Program-made: the position numbers and the translations under genes
Shown: positions 7,859-17,941 of the stretch, piece by piece
Numbering within the stretch: the first letter of the stretch is position 1
How the letters are laid out: every line of letters starts with the position of its first letter
Notes under the pieces: model-generated
Told to the model about the DNA's origin: nothing
Seen by the model: only the letters and a program-made list of their open reading frames with translations
The model's database searches: none
From: an uncultured Schlesneria sp.
Lineage (GTDB): Bacteria > Planctomycetota > Planctomycetia > Planctomycetales > Planctomycetaceae
Assembly: GCA_903840265.1 (NCBI GenBank)
Contig: CAIMFH010000022.1
Span: 94,528 to 158,527, forward strand
Direction of reading: 5' to 3'
Length of the DNA: 64,000 nucleotides

Positions 7859-9430
7859 ATGTCTCTCAGGATTGCGACATTATTGTTGCTGGTTATTCCG
7901 TCGATGCTGGTCGCGGCAGATCCACAGATCGGCGACCACGTTTACATCACAAATGCTGCGGTGGGGCAGGTCAAAGGAGAGTTGATCCCTAATGAACTCA
8001 TCCCATTTCCTGCGCTCATCACAGATGCCGATGGTGACTTAGTCTGGCTGGAAAGGTGTTGGGTGCCCAAAAGTGAAGTCCTGTCCGAAGATGACGCTTT
8101 AGATTATTACAGCGAACACATTCGGCAACAGCCAACGGAAGTAAGACCACTTCACCGCCGCGGTATCATTTTCGACGAGAAAGACGAACCTGCCGAGGCC
8201 ATCGCCGACCTCACGATTGCGATCCGTTTGGAGCCGAATAATGCGGAGGGATACGCACTCCGCGCCATCGTGCTCTCTAAGTTGAAGGCCATGGAACCAG
8301 CTGAGCGCGACACTAGCAAGGCCCTCGAACTCGATCCTAAATGTAAGACCGCTCACATCGCTCAAATGGTAGTGACTGGCCTTTCGGGTGACAATGACTC
8401 GGCGGTTGAGGCACTGACTGAAGCCCTCACCATCGATCCGGGCGACATGAAACTCTTTGCCGGGCGGGCCATGCTTCACAAGCGGCGAGGTGCCATTGAG
8501 GACGCGATTGACGACTGTACCACAGCTATTCGTATCAGCCCGAAAGACAAACGAGTGCTGAATCTTCGAGCTGAGTTGTATGTGAAACTGGCGAAGTTCA
8601 ATGAAGCAGCTCAAGACTACGGCAGCATCATCAAGTTGCGGCCCGATGACGCAGACGCTTACACCAACCGCGGTGCCGCGTGGTCACACCTGCAAGAACA
8701 TGATCAGGCGATCGAAGATTACTCCGCGGCAATCAGGTTGAAGCCAGATAGTTCAATCGCCTACAGCAATCGCGGGTTGGCCTGGAAAAATAAGGGAGAC
8801 CTGGATCGAACTATCGAAGACTGCTCGAAGGCAATCGAGTTGGATTCGACCAATCAAGCTGGCTACTACTACAGGGGACAGGCATGGCTGCAAAAAGATG
8901 AATTGGAAAAGGCGTTGAAGGATTTTGACAAAACAATCGAACACGGACGCGACGACGACGAATGCTACACTCTGCGAGGCAACGCCTATTTCGAGAAGAA
9001 GCAGTATCAGCAGGCGGTCGAAAACTATGCCGAAGCGATCAGTCGCAGGCCTGAATTTGCGCTGAACTACGTGAATCTTGGAATGGCCCTGCGAAGGCTA
9101 GAGAAATATGAAAAGGCAATTGAGGCCTACGACGCTGCTCTTGAGTTGGACCCAAAAGACGGGGAGATCTACGCGTTGCGTGGGTCGGCCTACGAGCAGA
9201 TGGGCGACATCGAGCATGCGATCGAGAACTACGAAGAGGCCGTGAAGCTGACACCGGATGATGCTGAACTGCGTCGCGCAGCCGCGTGGATTCGGGCGAC
9301 ATCGTCCGATAAGCGTCTTCGCAGTGGTAAAGAAAGCGATCCGCCATGCGACGAAAGGGTGCGAGTTGACCAAGTGGGAAAACTGGTTGCAACTCGATGC
9401 GCTCGGTGCCGCCTATGCCGAAGCGGGTGA
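7859..9430 (+). CDS. Secreted TPR-repeat protein, C-terminus frameshifted
   Basis: 523 residues as read. A signal peptide ([20 protein letters not shown]) is followed by a short beta-rich domain (~residues 22-85: [20 protein letters not shown]) and then about ten tetratricopeptide repeats (for example [20 protein letters not shown] and [19 protein letters not shown]). Planctomycete proteins of this kind end with a block like [16 protein letters not shown]...[19 protein letters not shown]. Here that block is encoded in the +1 frame from about 9332; the frame shown runs instead into an Arg/Cys-rich nonsense tail from [10 protein letters not shown] single extra base in the AAAGAAAG tract near 9329-9336 explains this. 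With correction the gene would end at 9563 and encode ~567 residues. Confidence 0.8.
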   Translation: MSLRIATLLLLVIPSMLVAADPQIGDHVYITNAAVGQVKGELIPNELIPFPALITDADGDLVWLERCWVPKSEVLSEDDALDYYSEHIRQQPTEVRPLHRRGIIFDEKDEPAEAIADLTIAIRLEPNNAEGYALRAIVLSKLKAMEPAERDTSKALELDPKCKTAHIAQMVVTGLSGDNDSAVEALTEALTIDPGDMKLFAGRAMLHKRRGAIEDAIDDCTTAIRISPKDKRVLNLRAELYVKLAKFNEAAQDYGSIIKLRPDDADAYTNRGAAWSHLQEHDQAIEDYSAAIRLKPDSSIAYSNRGLAWKNKGDLDRTIEDCSKAIELDSTNQAGYYYRGQAWLQKDELEKALKDFDKTIEHGRDDDECYTLRGNAYFEKKQYQQAVENYAEAISRRPEFALNYVNLGMALRRLEKYEKAIEAYDAALELDPKDGEIYALRGSAYEQMGDIEHAIENYEEAVKLTPDDAELRRAAAWIRATSSDKRLRSGKESDPPCDERVRVDQVGKLVATRCARCRLCRSG

Positions 9431-9563
9431 TTTCGAGAACGCGATCAAGTGGGTCAACAAGGCTATTGAAAGTGCCCCCAAAGACTCCGTCGAAGAGCTC
9501 TCGGAGCGGCTGGCGTTGTATAAGAACAAGCAGCCGTATCATAAAACCGATGAAGAGGAATAA
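9332..9563 (+). pseudogene. Out-of-frame C-terminal block of the TPR gene
   Basis: Read in the frame one base ahead of the main gene, this stretch encodes the expected family C-terminus: [36 protein letters not shown] and [20 protein letters not shown]. It has no ribosome-binding site or credible start of its own. It is either the displaced end of a gene inactivated by a one-base insertion, a sequencing error, or, less likely, the product of frameshifting. Confidence 0.7.
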
Positions 9564-9670
9564 GTTAGGCCACTGTGCCTGAGCGGTGAATCGCGAGTCT
9601 GCCATCCTGACAGCCGCCAAGGAACGCATGCGACCGCACTTTGCCGCATCTCACTATCTGGAATGCAATT

Positions 9671-9721
9671 ACAACTGCGTCGACTCCAACGAATCGGTCT
9701 GGCGCAGTTGTTGCTTTTTTG
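9671..9721 (+). terminator. Rho-independent terminator after the TPR gene
   Basis: Stem ACAACTGCG (9671-9679) with CGCAGTTGT (9703-9711), a 23-base loop, then TGCTTTTTTG with six T residues. It lies 107 bp after the corrected stop of the TPR gene and just before htpG. Confidence 0.65.
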
Positions 9722-9787
9722 TTCCAGCGCACAAAATCCGACTGCCATTCTGGTCATCTTTGACTTCACCCATATTGGAGCCTGCCC

Positions 9788-11713
9788 GTGGCTGAGCAAC
9801 AAGAATTCACGTTTCAGACCGAGATTAAGCAACTGCTGAACATCCTGTCGCATTCGCTGTATCAGAACCGCGAGATTGCGATTCGGGAGTTGATTTCGAA
9901 TGCGTCCGATTCGCTCAACAAATTGCGACACATTCAGTTGTCGGAATCGCAGTACCGCGATGACGTGCCGCTGGAGATCGTGCTGGAGCCGGATAAAGAA
10001 GCCAAGGTGCTGGTGATCCGCGATACGGGCCTGGGGCTGACTCATGACGAGCTCGTGCAGAATCTGGGGACGATCGCTCATAGCGGATCCAAAGAGTTCT
10101 TGCGCAACATCGCTGCGACCGGTGATGGAGCGAAGCCGGATCTGTCGCTGATCGGTCAGTTCGGTGTCGGGTTCTATTCGGCGTTCATGCTGGCCGAAAA
10201 GGTCGAAGTGATCACTCGCAGTTATCGCGAAGAGAAGGGGTGGCGTTGGGAGTCGGACGGGACCGGTCGGTTCACGATTAGCGCCGTTGAAGGGGACGTT
10301 CCGCGCGGGGCCCAGATTCGTCTGCACCTGAAGGATGACATGGAGGAGTTCACCGAGCCGACTCGGTTGAAGTTCATTATCCGCAAGTATTCGACGTTTG
10401 TGCCGCATCCAATCAAACTGGATGGCGAAACACTGAACGAGCAGAAGCCGATCTGGGTCGAACCGAAGAGCCAGGTGACTGAAGAGCAGTACAACGGCTT
10501 CTACCAGTGGCTGACGCACCATTCGGAAGAGAAGCCGCTGTGGCATCTGCACTTGTCGAGCGATTCGCCAATCCAGTTCCATTCGATCCTGTATTGTCCT
10601 CCTTCTAATTTCGAACTGATGGGCTTTGGTCAGATTCAGCACGGCGTGAATCTGTGTGCCAAGCGAGTGCTGGTGCAGGACGATTCGCAGGATTTGCTGC
10701 CGGAGTATCTGCGGTTCCTGTATGGGGTCGTCGATTCCGCCGACCTGCCGCTGAATGTGTCTCGCGAGACTCTGCAGGATCACAAGCTGCTGCCCAAGTT
10801 GAAGAAGGTGCTGACGAAGAAGGTGCTCGACCACTTGAGCGACCTGTCGGAAGAACAGCCCGAAACGTTCAAGACGTTTATCGCGCAGTTCAGTTCGATC
10901 CTGCGCACGGGGATCGCGACGGACTTTGAGAACCGCGAACGCATCGCCAAACTAATGCGATTCCATTCGACGTTCTCGGCCACCGAAAGCACGTTGGTGT
11001 CGGGCGGCCTGGACGACAAGGCTCCGGCGCCGTCGGTGTCGCTGGACGAATACTTGAAGCGTGCGCCTGAAGGGCAGTCGCAGATCTATTACCTGAGCGG
11101 CCCGAACCTGGACGCGATGCAGAAGAGTCCGCACCTGGAGATCTTCCGCAAGCGAAACCTGGAAGTGCTGTTCCTGGAAGACCCGATCGACGAGTACGCG
11201 TTGATTCAACTGCGGTCCTACAACGGCAAGGAAGTGATGTCGATCGACGGAGCGGACATCAAGTTCCCCGAATCGACGAATCCAACCGACGAAGTCGAAG
11301 CCAAAGAAACGCCGAAGAATTTCACTCGCGTCGTGGAACTGTTCCGCGGGGCGCTGGATTCGAAGGTCGCCGAAGTGAAGGAATCGTCGCGATTGACGGA
11401 CAGTCCCTGCTGCCTGATCAATCCTCGCAGCCACATGAGCGGCCGCCTGCAGCAAGTGCTGGGGCAGTCGATGCGTGAGTTCGAACAGACCAAGCACGTG
11501 ATGGAACTGAATCCTCAGTCGAACCTGATCACTCGTCTGTGCGAGCTGAGCAACAATTCCGACAACGATGAATTCATTCGTGACTGCGGGCGACAACTGT
11601 TTGCGAACGCTCAGATCCTGGACGGGTTGATTCCCGACGTGGAAGACACGACCGGGCGAACGCTACGATTCATGGAAGACTTGGCTCGCAGCAAGTCGGC
11701 GATTGTGGTGTAG
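9788..11713 (+). CDS. htpG: Chaperone protein HtpG (Hsp90 family)
   Basis: 641 residues, normal length for bacterial Hsp90. GTG start at 9788 with GGAG at the right distance. N-terminal GHKL ATPase domain: FQTEIKQLLNILSHSLYQN, ELISNASDSLNKLR (catalytic Glu and Mg-binding Asn), DTGLGLT (ATP-binding Asp), GTIAHSGSKEF and LIGQFGVGFYSAF (lid and G motif). The middle domain contains LPLNVSRETLQ with the ATP-contacting Arg. The C-terminal dimerisation domain ends LRFMEDLARSK without an MEEVD, as expected in bacteria. ATP-dependent cytosolic folding of client proteins. No heat-shock operator is visible upstream; a terminator precedes it, so it has its own promoter. Confidence 0.97.
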   Translation: MAEQQEFTFQTEIKQLLNILSHSLYQNREIAIRELISNASDSLNKLRHIQLSESQYRDDVPLEIVLEPDKEAKVLVIRDTGLGLTHDELVQNLGTIAHSGSKEFLRNIAATGDGAKPDLSLIGQFGVGFYSAFMLAEKVEVITRSYREEKGWRWESDGTGRFTISAVEGDVPRGAQIRLHLKDDMEEFTEPTRLKFIIRKYSTFVPHPIKLDGETLNEQKPIWVEPKSQVTEEQYNGFYQWLTHHSEEKPLWHLHLSSDSPIQFHSILYCPPSNFELMGFGQIQHGVNLCAKRVLVQDDSQDLLPEYLRFLYGVVDSADLPLNVSRETLQDHKLLPKLKKVLTKKVLDHLSDLSEEQPETFKTFIAQFSSILRTGIATDFENRERIAKLMRFHSTFSATESTLVSGGLDDKAPAPSVSLDEYLKRAPEGQSQIYYLSGPNLDAMQKSPHLEIFRKRNLEVLFLEDPIDEYALIQLRSYNGKEVMSIDGADIKFPESTNPTDEVEAKETPKNFTRVVELFRGALDSKVAEVKESSRLTDSPCCLINPRSHMSGRLQQVLGQSMREFEQTKHVMELNPQSNLITRLCELSNNSDNDEFIRDCGRQLFANAQILDGLIPDVEDTTGRTLRFMEDLARSKSAIVV

Positions 11714-11732
11714 AGGAAGAAATAGTTAGTGG

Positions 11733-11786
11733 CAAAGAGGAGACGGAGCATTAAGGTCGCAGCTTAATGCTCCGCCGGCCTCTTTG
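11733..11786 (+). terminator. Long hairpin after htpG, probable terminator
   Basis: Inner stem CGGAGCATTAAG (11744-11755) pairs with CTTAATGCTCCG (11763-11774). Outer stem CAAAGAGG (11733-11740) pairs with CCTCTTTG (11779-11786). No T-tract follows, so it may act as a transcript-end stabiliser rather than a classical terminator. Confidence 0.5.
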
Positions 11787-11821
11787 GTGGAAATTGCCTG
11801 ACGCGCGAAAGCGATGAACCA

Positions 11822-12247
11822 ATGCGACAGTTTTCCAAGACTGTATCCATTTCTGCGCCCCCTGCCGTGGTGTGGCGGATTCTAGCTGATGTCGACGCGT
11901 GGCCCCAATGGACGAAATCGGTCACCTCTGTTGAGCGAGTCAAGCAGAACGCGATGGCGTCGGGAGCACAGGTCCGAATCGTTCAGCCCAAGTTGAAGCC
12001 AGCGGTGTGGACTGTGACCGACTGGCAACCTGTGCAGTCGTTTACCTGGATCTCCAAGAATCCGGGTGTCACCGTGACCGCCGGACACCAGATCATTCGG
12101 ACCTCCGAAGGATGTGACGTTGTCTTAACGATCCACTTTGGCGGTATGCTGGGCGGTCTGGTCGGCCTGTTTGCGGGACGACTGACCAGCGAATACATGG
12201 CATTGGAAGCCAATGGTCTAAAGCACCGTGCCCAGACCATGGACTGA
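11822..12247 (+). CDS. SRPBCC-family (polyketide cyclase/dehydrase-like) protein
   Basis: 141 residues forming one START/SRPBCC ligand-binding fold: FSKTVSISAPPAVVWRIL, DVDAWPQWTKSV with the conserved W-P-W, W.V.DW.PVQSFTW, and a C-terminal helix GRLTSEYMALEANGLKHRA. Such proteins bind hydrophobic ligands; most members of this subgroup have no assigned function. It runs to within 22 bp of the next gene start, so the two are probably cotranscribed. Confidence 0.8.
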   Translation: MRQFSKTVSISAPPAVVWRILADVDAWPQWTKSVTSVERVKQNAMASGAQVRIVQPKLKPAVWTVTDWQPVQSFTWISKNPGVTVTAGHQIIRTSEGCDVVLTIHFGGMLGGLVGLFAGRLTSEYMALEANGLKHRAQTMD

Positions 12248-12269
12248 CCCGCGCGACAGGAGTCAGATC

Positions 12270-13139
12270 GTGGTGCGATATGTGTGCGCAGGTTTGCTAC
12301 TTGGAAATATCATCAGCGCGAGTGCTGCGGAGCCCGTGAAACCCAGTCTCGACTCAGCAGTTCAACGAGCCAAAGCACAGCAGTTTCACCGCGACGGTCA
12401 ACAGCGGACAGGCATCTTGGTGCCGCTGTATCTCTATCCGGCCGACATCCATACGAACGCGACTTACAATCGCCTGATGAACCTAAAGCGACGTTATGAA
12501 ACGGTACCGTTCTGGGTCATCGTGAATCCCAATTCGGGACCAGGCAAAGACGTGGATGCCAATTACACCAAGGCCATCGATCGGCTAGAGGGTGCTGGCT
12601 GCGTGGTCCTGGGTTATGTGAGAACCGACTACGGCAAGCAGCCGGTCAAACAGGTGCAAGCCGACCTGGATCTGTGGCGCAAACTGTACCCACGAACGCA
12701 GGGCATCTTCTTCGATGAGATGATGAATGAAGACACGGATGCGGCGGTGGCTCATCAAGTCGCGTTGAATAAATCCGCTGCCGAAAGAGGCTATTGGCCG
12801 ACGGTCGCAAATCCCGGCACAGGCACGCCCGGGAGATACTTCGCAGCCGACACGGCCGACGTGATCGTCGTTCATGAGACCGAGGCCTGGCCGACAGAGG
12901 CGACGATGAAGGGGGATTACTTCGGCGGATATTCGGACTATCCGCCTTGGACTCGAGCGGTGCTGGTTCATTCGCAGCCTAAGCTGGATCTACCCATGTT
13001 CGCGACGCACCGCAAGTATGCTCGCTGGATCTACGTGACCGAAGATGAGTACCGAGTCAACGACCCCAAGGCCGACAATCCGTGGGATTCCTTATCGAAG
13101 CACATGGAAGCGATGTGCGAACAGTTGGCGAAGCCGTAA
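12270..13139 (+). CDS. Secreted spherulation-specific family 4 (spherulin-4) protein
   Basis: Start taken as GTG 12270, preceded by AGGAG at 12258-12262. The 289-residue product then begins with a signal peptide (VVRYVCAGLLLGNIISASAA). The mature part matches the spherulin-4 TIM-barrel family (PF12138): ILVPLYLYP, FWVIVNPNSGPG, GYVRTDYG, GIFFDEMMNED and the C-terminal RWIYVTED strand. Relatives include alpha-1,4-galactosaminidase-like glycoside hydrolases; the acidic FFDEM motif would provide the catalytic carboxylates. Exported polysaccharide hydrolysis is likely but the substrate is unknown. Convergent with the FAD oxidoreductase gene. Confidence 0.82.
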   Translation: MVRYVCAGLLLGNIISASAAEPVKPSLDSAVQRAKAQQFHRDGQQRTGILVPLYLYPADIHTNATYNRLMNLKRRYETVPFWVIVNPNSGPGKDVDANYTKAIDRLEGAGCVVLGYVRTDYGKQPVKQVQADLDLWRKLYPRTQGIFFDEMMNEDTDAAVAHQVALNKSAAERGYWPTVANPGTGTPGRYFAADTADVIVVHETEAWPTEATMKGDYFGGYSDYPPWTRAVLVHSQPKLDLPMFATHRKYARWIYVTEDEYRVNDPKADNPWDSLSKHMEAMCEQLAKP

Positions 13140-13157
13140 ACAGACTGTGTTGCAGTG

Positions 13158-15227
13158 TTATTCAATCGTGACGGGAGCAATCTGCACGGCATCCACGATG
13201 ACGTAGCCGTCGGTCCCTGCGTTCGAGATGACGATGGTGATCGGTTCGGGGGTCTTCAGGTCGAGAGTGGCGATCGTTTGAAAGCCATGTTCTTTCGGTG
13301 CCTCGCGTTGATTCAAGACGACGCTTTTGGAGACTGATTTCGCTTCAATGCTGATCGGAATATTGGTCGCCCGATTGGGGTTGGCCGTGTAAGCGATGCG
13401 GACGTCATAACGGCCTGGCTTTGTACTTTCGAATACGAAGGTGACAGTCTTATTTCCCTTGTCGGTGTTTCCGTCGTGGAGATAGTCCGTACCGACATAT
13501 CCACCGATCGACGAACTGTGCTGCCAATCTCCAGTGAGCTTGGCCTTGGCATCGTCGATGACAATGCCGGGCAGCGACTTGGGATCGATACCTGCGGTGC
13601 GCACGGGGCCCGCCCAGCTTAGAACTTGATGATCCTCAAGCAAACGCTCTTTGAGTTTGCCGTAGTCGATGTCCTGCACGGCGACATTGGCGTCCAGGGC
13701 CTGGCTCGCCGCGGTCGCAGCACTTTGGCCCAGGACCATGAAGACCGGTTCCATGCGAATCGAACCGTAGGCGATGTGTGACGCAGCGAGGCACACCGGA
13801 ACGAGCAAGTTTTCGCATTCGGCCTTCTGTGGACGGATCGACCGATACGAGATGGGGTACGGTGAGACACCGACTTGAATATCCCCTTCGTTACGAACGT
13901 AGCCTTCTTTCGTGACATAGCGATGCACATTGTGTGAATCCATGTTGTAAGCCCCCATGCCCACGGGGTCTTCACAGACAATTCGTCGCTGGCAGTGATC
14001 CTGAGTCATCACATATTCGCTGATCAGCCGTCTCGCTTCGCGAATATAGAGCTGATGTGGCCAGTTGTCGTGGTCTCGAAATTCGTCCTTCGCCAGACCC
14101 AATCGCTTAAATTGCGCACGTACCGATTCAGGAACACGAGGATTGTTGGCGAGTGTATACATCAGACCCATCTGGTACAGCACGTGTTCGCGAAAGATGC
14201 GATCGCGAGTTTGATAGTCACCGTCGGGATAATCGTAGTTGGCTCCGATGAAATCAGTTGAGATCGCGAAGTTGTTATTCGTGTCGGTCTTGCGATTGGG
14301 CATGAAGATCGGGTTCCACGGAATTCGATGATCGCCCGCCTCGCAGTTCCGCAGCACCAATTCGTAGCGGGCAGGGTCGTATCCATCGGGCTTCGGCCAA
14401 TCCAGACGATTCTCGGGAACATCCGTCGTACACATGCGGAAGTTGTAGGCCTGAGGATGAGCATCTCCGTCGCCGTCATTCCCAGGTGGCGTGGCTTGAA
14501 CAAGGGGCAATAAGCCGCTTGATGGATCGCCTGGCTTCACGTAAGGATCAACATCCTTGATGAACTGATGACTGCGTGCGTGAGCGACCTGCACGCCGTT
14601 CAGTGTCTCGCCATAGACTGAGTTTGCTTCGCGACCGATGTGATAGCGGCAGCCTGCTTTGGCCATCAGGTCTCCTTCGTAAGTCGCGTCGATAAACACG
14701 CGGCCTTGAATCCACAGGCCGCTTTCCATTTTGATGGCGACAATCCGCGAGCCTTGTTTGCGGACCCCGTCTTTCAATTCAAACCGCTCACGCAGGATCG
14801 GCACTCTGCATTCGGCCAGCCACTGGCGATAGATCTCCTCGGCGACGTGCGGTTCGAACATCCAGAGCTCTTCTTCAAGGGCCCCTTTGCGACCGTCGTT
14901 GTAGGCTTCGAGTGATCCATGTTTCCATGCGGAAGGCTGCCGATAGTAGGCTCCAACTTTCCGATAGAAATCACGTGACAGGCCGCCAATCGCGGCTTTA
15001 TTGCCGATGTCGGTGGCCCCCAGGCCACCCGATGTCAGTCCGCCCAGATGAGCAGTCGGCTCGATCAGCACCACGGTCTTTCCCAGACGAGCCGCTTGAA
15101 TCGCGGCCGTGATTCCGCCGGACGTGCCACCGTAGACGACAATGTCGTACGCGGGTTCGTCGGCGCACGCGGGCAGCGGCAGGAGACTTCCCAGCACGAT
15201 CAGAGATGCAGTCCAGCGGACGAACAT
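13158..15227 (-). CDS. Secreted FAD-dependent oxidoreductase with C-terminal golvesin-like beta domain
   Basis: 689 residues. Signal peptide (MFVRWTASLIVLGSLLPLPA), then an FAD-binding Rossmann start YDIVVYGGTSGGITAAIQAA with the GxSGG variant of the dinucleotide motif and LIEP at the end of strand 2. FAD_oxidored (PF12831) signatures follow: HLGGLTSGGLGATDIG, FIDATYEGDLMAKAGCRY, CQRRIVCEDPVGMGAYNMDSH and the C-terminal SHIAYGSIRMEPVFMVLGQ. Residues ~565-685 form a beta-sandwich like the golvesin/Xly domain (GYVGTDYLHDGN, GRYDVRIAY, VIVDAVQI), probably a glycan-binding module. These enzymes are abundant in planctomycetes; the substrate is not known. Confidence 0.87.
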   Translation of the reverse strand: MFVRWTASLIVLGSLLPLPACADEPAYDIVVYGGTSGGITAAIQAARLGKTVVLIEPTAHLGGLTSGGLGATDIGNKAAIGGLSRDFYRKVGAYYRQPSAWKHGSLEAYNDGRKGALEEELWMFEPHVAEEIYRQWLAECRVPILRERFELKDGVRKQGSRIVAIKMESGLWIQGRVFIDATYEGDLMAKAGCRYHIGREANSVYGETLNGVQVAHARSHQFIKDVDPYVKPGDPSSGLLPLVQATPPGNDGDGDAHPQAYNFRMCTTDVPENRLDWPKPDGYDPARYELVLRNCEAGDHRIPWNPIFMPNRKTDTNNNFAISTDFIGANYDYPDGDYQTRDRIFREHVLYQMGLMYTLANNPRVPESVRAQFKRLGLAKDEFRDHDNWPHQLYIREARRLISEYVMTQDHCQRRIVCEDPVGMGAYNMDSHNVHRYVTKEGYVRNEGDIQVGVSPYPISYRSIRPQKAECENLLVPVCLAASHIAYGSIRMEPVFMVLGQSAATAASQALDANVAVQDIDYGKLKERLLEDHQVLSWAGPVRTAGIDPKSLPGIVIDDAKAKLTGDWQHSSSIGGYVGTDYLHDGNTDKGNKTVTFVFESTKPGRYDVRIAYTANPNRATNIPISIEAKSVSKSVVLNQREAPKEHGFQTIATLDLKTPEPITIVISNAGTDGYVIVDAVQIAPVTIE

Positions 15228-15425
15228 GGTTGCGACTCGCGAAGTTGAGACGACGACGTTGTGAAGCAGGCGTTTTGATACTCAAGAGCGATGACGACGG
15301 CAAGTCGGCGATCGAAGTCGCTATTTGGAAACGCAGATGCGGCTACTTCCATGCGAGGCACCTGGCTATAATTTATCTCGCCACGAGACGCTGCAATTCA
15401 ACAAGTCGGCACCAGGGTCACCACG

Positions 15426-15650
15426 ATGACAGTTCAAACATTCAAGGACTTGCTCAGTCAGCGGCCGTTTCGTCTGGTGATGTCCAGCGGACAAACATAC
15501 GACGTTCGTCATCGTGAAATGGCATTTCTGACGCGTTCTGAGTTGCTCGTTGGAACGGGCGATATGGACGAAGGCGTCCCTGCGAAATTCAAGATTTGTT
15601 CTCTGTTACATGTGGCGGCGATTGAACCGTTGAATCCAACGTCTGCTTGA
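15426..15650 (+). CDS. Small conserved planctomycete protein
   Basis: 74 residues: FKDLLSQRPFRLVMSSGQ, YDVRHREMAFL, LLVGTGDMDEGVPAKFKI, SLLHVAAIEP. This matches from memory a short hypothetical family widespread in planctomycetes, a compact beta-rich protein with no known function. AGGG lies 8 bases before the ATG. The stop overlaps a possible TTG start (15647) of the next gene, so the two may be coupled. Confidence 0.7.
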   Translation: MTVQTFKDLLSQRPFRLVMSSGQTYDVRHREMAFLTRSELLVGTGDMDEGVPAKFKICSLLHVAAIEPLNPTSA

Positions 15651-15679
15651 CCTTCTCATCTCGGGCCAGTCTTTCTTCT

Positions 15680-17941
15680 GTGATCCACTTCTTCCTGAAT
15701 CCCTGGATGCTGGCCGGCCTGGCAGGTGTGCTATTGCCTGTGCTGGCGCATTTGCTCAGCCGGAAGCGGTATGACACGGTGCAGTGGGGGGCGATGCAGT
15801 TTCTGGAACTGGACCCCAGTGCTCGACGCAACCTGCATCTGGAAGATCTGCTGCTGTTACTGGTCCGGATGGCATTAATCGCATTGCTGGCGATCGCGAT
15901 GTCGCGTCCCTGGTTTAACGGCGCGTGGCTGGGCCGGTGGGCGACGGCGGCATCTCGTGATGTGGTGATCGTGATGGACGGTTCCTACAGCATGGGTTGG
16001 GAAGGGCGCGCCGGGACAACGAAGGATGCCGCGATCCGGCTGGCGCGTCAGTTCGTCAACGAATTGCACGCTGGCGATACGGTGATGGTGCTTGATGCTC
16101 GCGAACAGCCGCGGTTGGCGATACCGGGTCCAACGCGCGACCGTGAACGAATCCGACAGGCGCTGGAGACTCTCCCCGCCCCCAGTGGCATTGCGAATTT
16201 GCATGAGGCGATTTCCAAAGGTCTGCAGATCCTGGCGGCGGGCACCAATGTGCAACGAGATCTGGTGATTCTGACGGATTATCAGGCACTCAGTTGGAAG
16301 CCCGAAGATGACACGCTGTGGGCACGGATCGACGATTTGATGGCTCAGTCCACGGTTTCGCCGCGCATCTGGGTGATCGACGCCTCGGCGGGTGAAATCG
16401 GCAAGGCGTCGAACTTTACGGTCGAGCGATTGAAATTATCTCGCGAACTGGCGGTCCCCGGTGTTCCGGTGCGGTTCAGTACCAAGGTCCGATATCGTGG
16501 GGGCGACACCCCGATTGCGAGAAACGTTTATGTGGAGGTCGACGGTCAACGTCTGGCCGATCAAACATTGCGTTTGAATCTGATGCCGGACGGCGAAGGC
16601 ACGGTTGAGTTCGATCGGCAGTTCGATAAAGCGGGCTCTCACCTCGTCAGCGTGTTGCTCGATACCGATGCCTTAACCGGTGACAACCGTTCGGATGCCG
16701 CGGTCCTGGTTGCGGATTCTCTACCTGTCGTTCTGGTCGACGGGGATCAGAAACTGGATCCGACACGATGCGAGACATTCTTCGCGAAGGTGGCGTTGTC
16801 TGCCGCCGGCAGCGACACCAATTGGATCAAACCATCGGTGGTGGCACCGAGCGAATTGAATACGGACACGCTTCGAAACGCGGCTGTGATCGTATTGGCC
16901 AATGTCGCATCTATCCCGGCCGAGACATTGGTGCTACTGGAGAAATCCGTTGCCAGCGGACGCGGCTTGTTGTTTACACTGGGTGATCACGTTCCGAAAG
17001 ACGGGTACTCAATCGACCCCGATGCGCCCGCCGCCGCGCTATTCCCGGTCAAGCTGATCGAAGTCGCGACGGAGCCGAACAAGGAATCGCAAGGAATCCG
17101 TGTCGCAGGCAACAGCCTGGAATTACCTTGGCTGCGCGAGTTTCGAGCCGACAAAGGGGGGACGCTGACCGATGCGCGGTTCTCGAAATGGTGGAAGGTG
17201 TCTCCTTTGTCACCTCGCATGAGTGCCCCAATCGACGAAGAAAGGGAAGGTCGTCAACGAAAGCGCAACGTGGCGGCCGAGGTGGGATCGCCGTTGGTGA
17301 TCGCGAAGTTGACGAACGGCGATCCGTGGCAGGTGACCCGACGGTATGGCCGCGGAATGACAGCGGTTCTCACGTCGACTTTGGATGCCGACTGGAACAC
17401 GCTGCCTGCGAAAACCGACTTCGTTCCCTGGTTGCACGAACTCTTGTTTTCGATGGCATCAACATCAACAAATCGTAATGTCGAAGTCGGAGTTCCACTG
17501 GTCTTGAACGTGGCCCCCGAACTGAAAGTCGAAGATTACGAGTTCGTTGGGCCTGGAAACAAGCACTTTGCGGCAGATCGCATCTATGACGAACTGCAAC
17601 CTGGAGCGATTCTAACGGACGTCCGGCTGCCGGGAGTGTATCGATTTACTCGCAAAGCAGCCGATGGAAAACCGCAGTCGACCGACGACCACTTCGTGGT
17701 CAATTTTGATCGCGGTGAATCAGACCTGACTCTGCTGACAGACGAGCAGCGTCAGCGGTTGGCTGGCGAGAATCGGATGAGCTTTGCCAATGATCTCCTT
17801 GAGTTGGAAACTCGCGTCTTTGCCGAATCTTCACGCACGGAAGTCTGGTGGATCTTGATCTACGGCTTCCTCGCGACAATGGCCATCGAAGTCTGGACGA
17901 TCCGTCGCATGCTTCGGGGCGCGACAGAGGCAGACAGATAG
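15680..17941 (+). CDS. BatA-like VWA-domain membrane protein
   Basis: Start taken as GTG 15680 because the family begins right before FLNPWMLAGLAG; TTG 15647, overlapping the upstream stop, is an alternative. ~753 residues. N-terminal BatA module with two membrane helices (ILPVLAHLLSRKRYD type loop, WGAMQFLELDP, LLLLLVRMALIALLAIAM). A von Willebrand A domain follows with the MIDAS start D-G-S-Y-S. A periplasmic beta-rich region comes next, and a final membrane helix at VWWILIYGFLATMAIEV. In planctomycetes such genes usually sit beside moxR and DUF58; neither is here, while a second related gene lies at 26750. Role probably in envelope assembly or stress (inference). Confidence 0.8.
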   Translation: MIHFFLNPWMLAGLAGVLLPVLAHLLSRKRYDTVQWGAMQFLELDPSARRNLHLEDLLLLLVRMALIALLAIAMSRPWFNGAWLGRWATAASRDVVIVMDGSYSMGWEGRAGTTKDAAIRLARQFVNELHAGDTVMVLDAREQPRLAIPGPTRDRERIRQALETLPAPSGIANLHEAISKGLQILAAGTNVQRDLVILTDYQALSWKPEDDTLWARIDDLMAQSTVSPRIWVIDASAGEIGKASNFTVERLKLSRELAVPGVPVRFSTKVRYRGGDTPIARNVYVEVDGQRLADQTLRLNLMPDGEGTVEFDRQFDKAGSHLVSVLLDTDALTGDNRSDAAVLVADSLPVVLVDGDQKLDPTRCETFFAKVALSAAGSDTNWIKPSVVAPSELNTDTLRNAAVIVLANVASIPAETLVLLEKSVASGRGLLFTLGDHVPKDGYSIDPDAPAAALFPVKLIEVATEPNKESQGIRVAGNSLELPWLREFRADKGGTLTDARFSKWWKVSPLSPRMSAPIDEEREGRQRKRNVAAEVGSPLVIAKLTNGDPWQVTRRYGRGMTAVLTSTLDADWNTLPAKTDFVPWLHELLFSMASTSTNRNVEVGVPLVLNVAPELKVEDYEFVGPGNKHFAADRIYDELQPGAILTDVRLPGVYRFTRKAADGKPQSTDDHFVVNFDRGESDLTLLTDEQRQRLAGENRMSFANDLLELETRVFAESSRTEVWWILIYGFLATMAIEVWTIRRMLRGATEADR

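Noticed and set aside
9539..10834. 431-residue - strand frame opposite htpG
   Set aside because: Antisense shadow of htpG; no recognisable domain.
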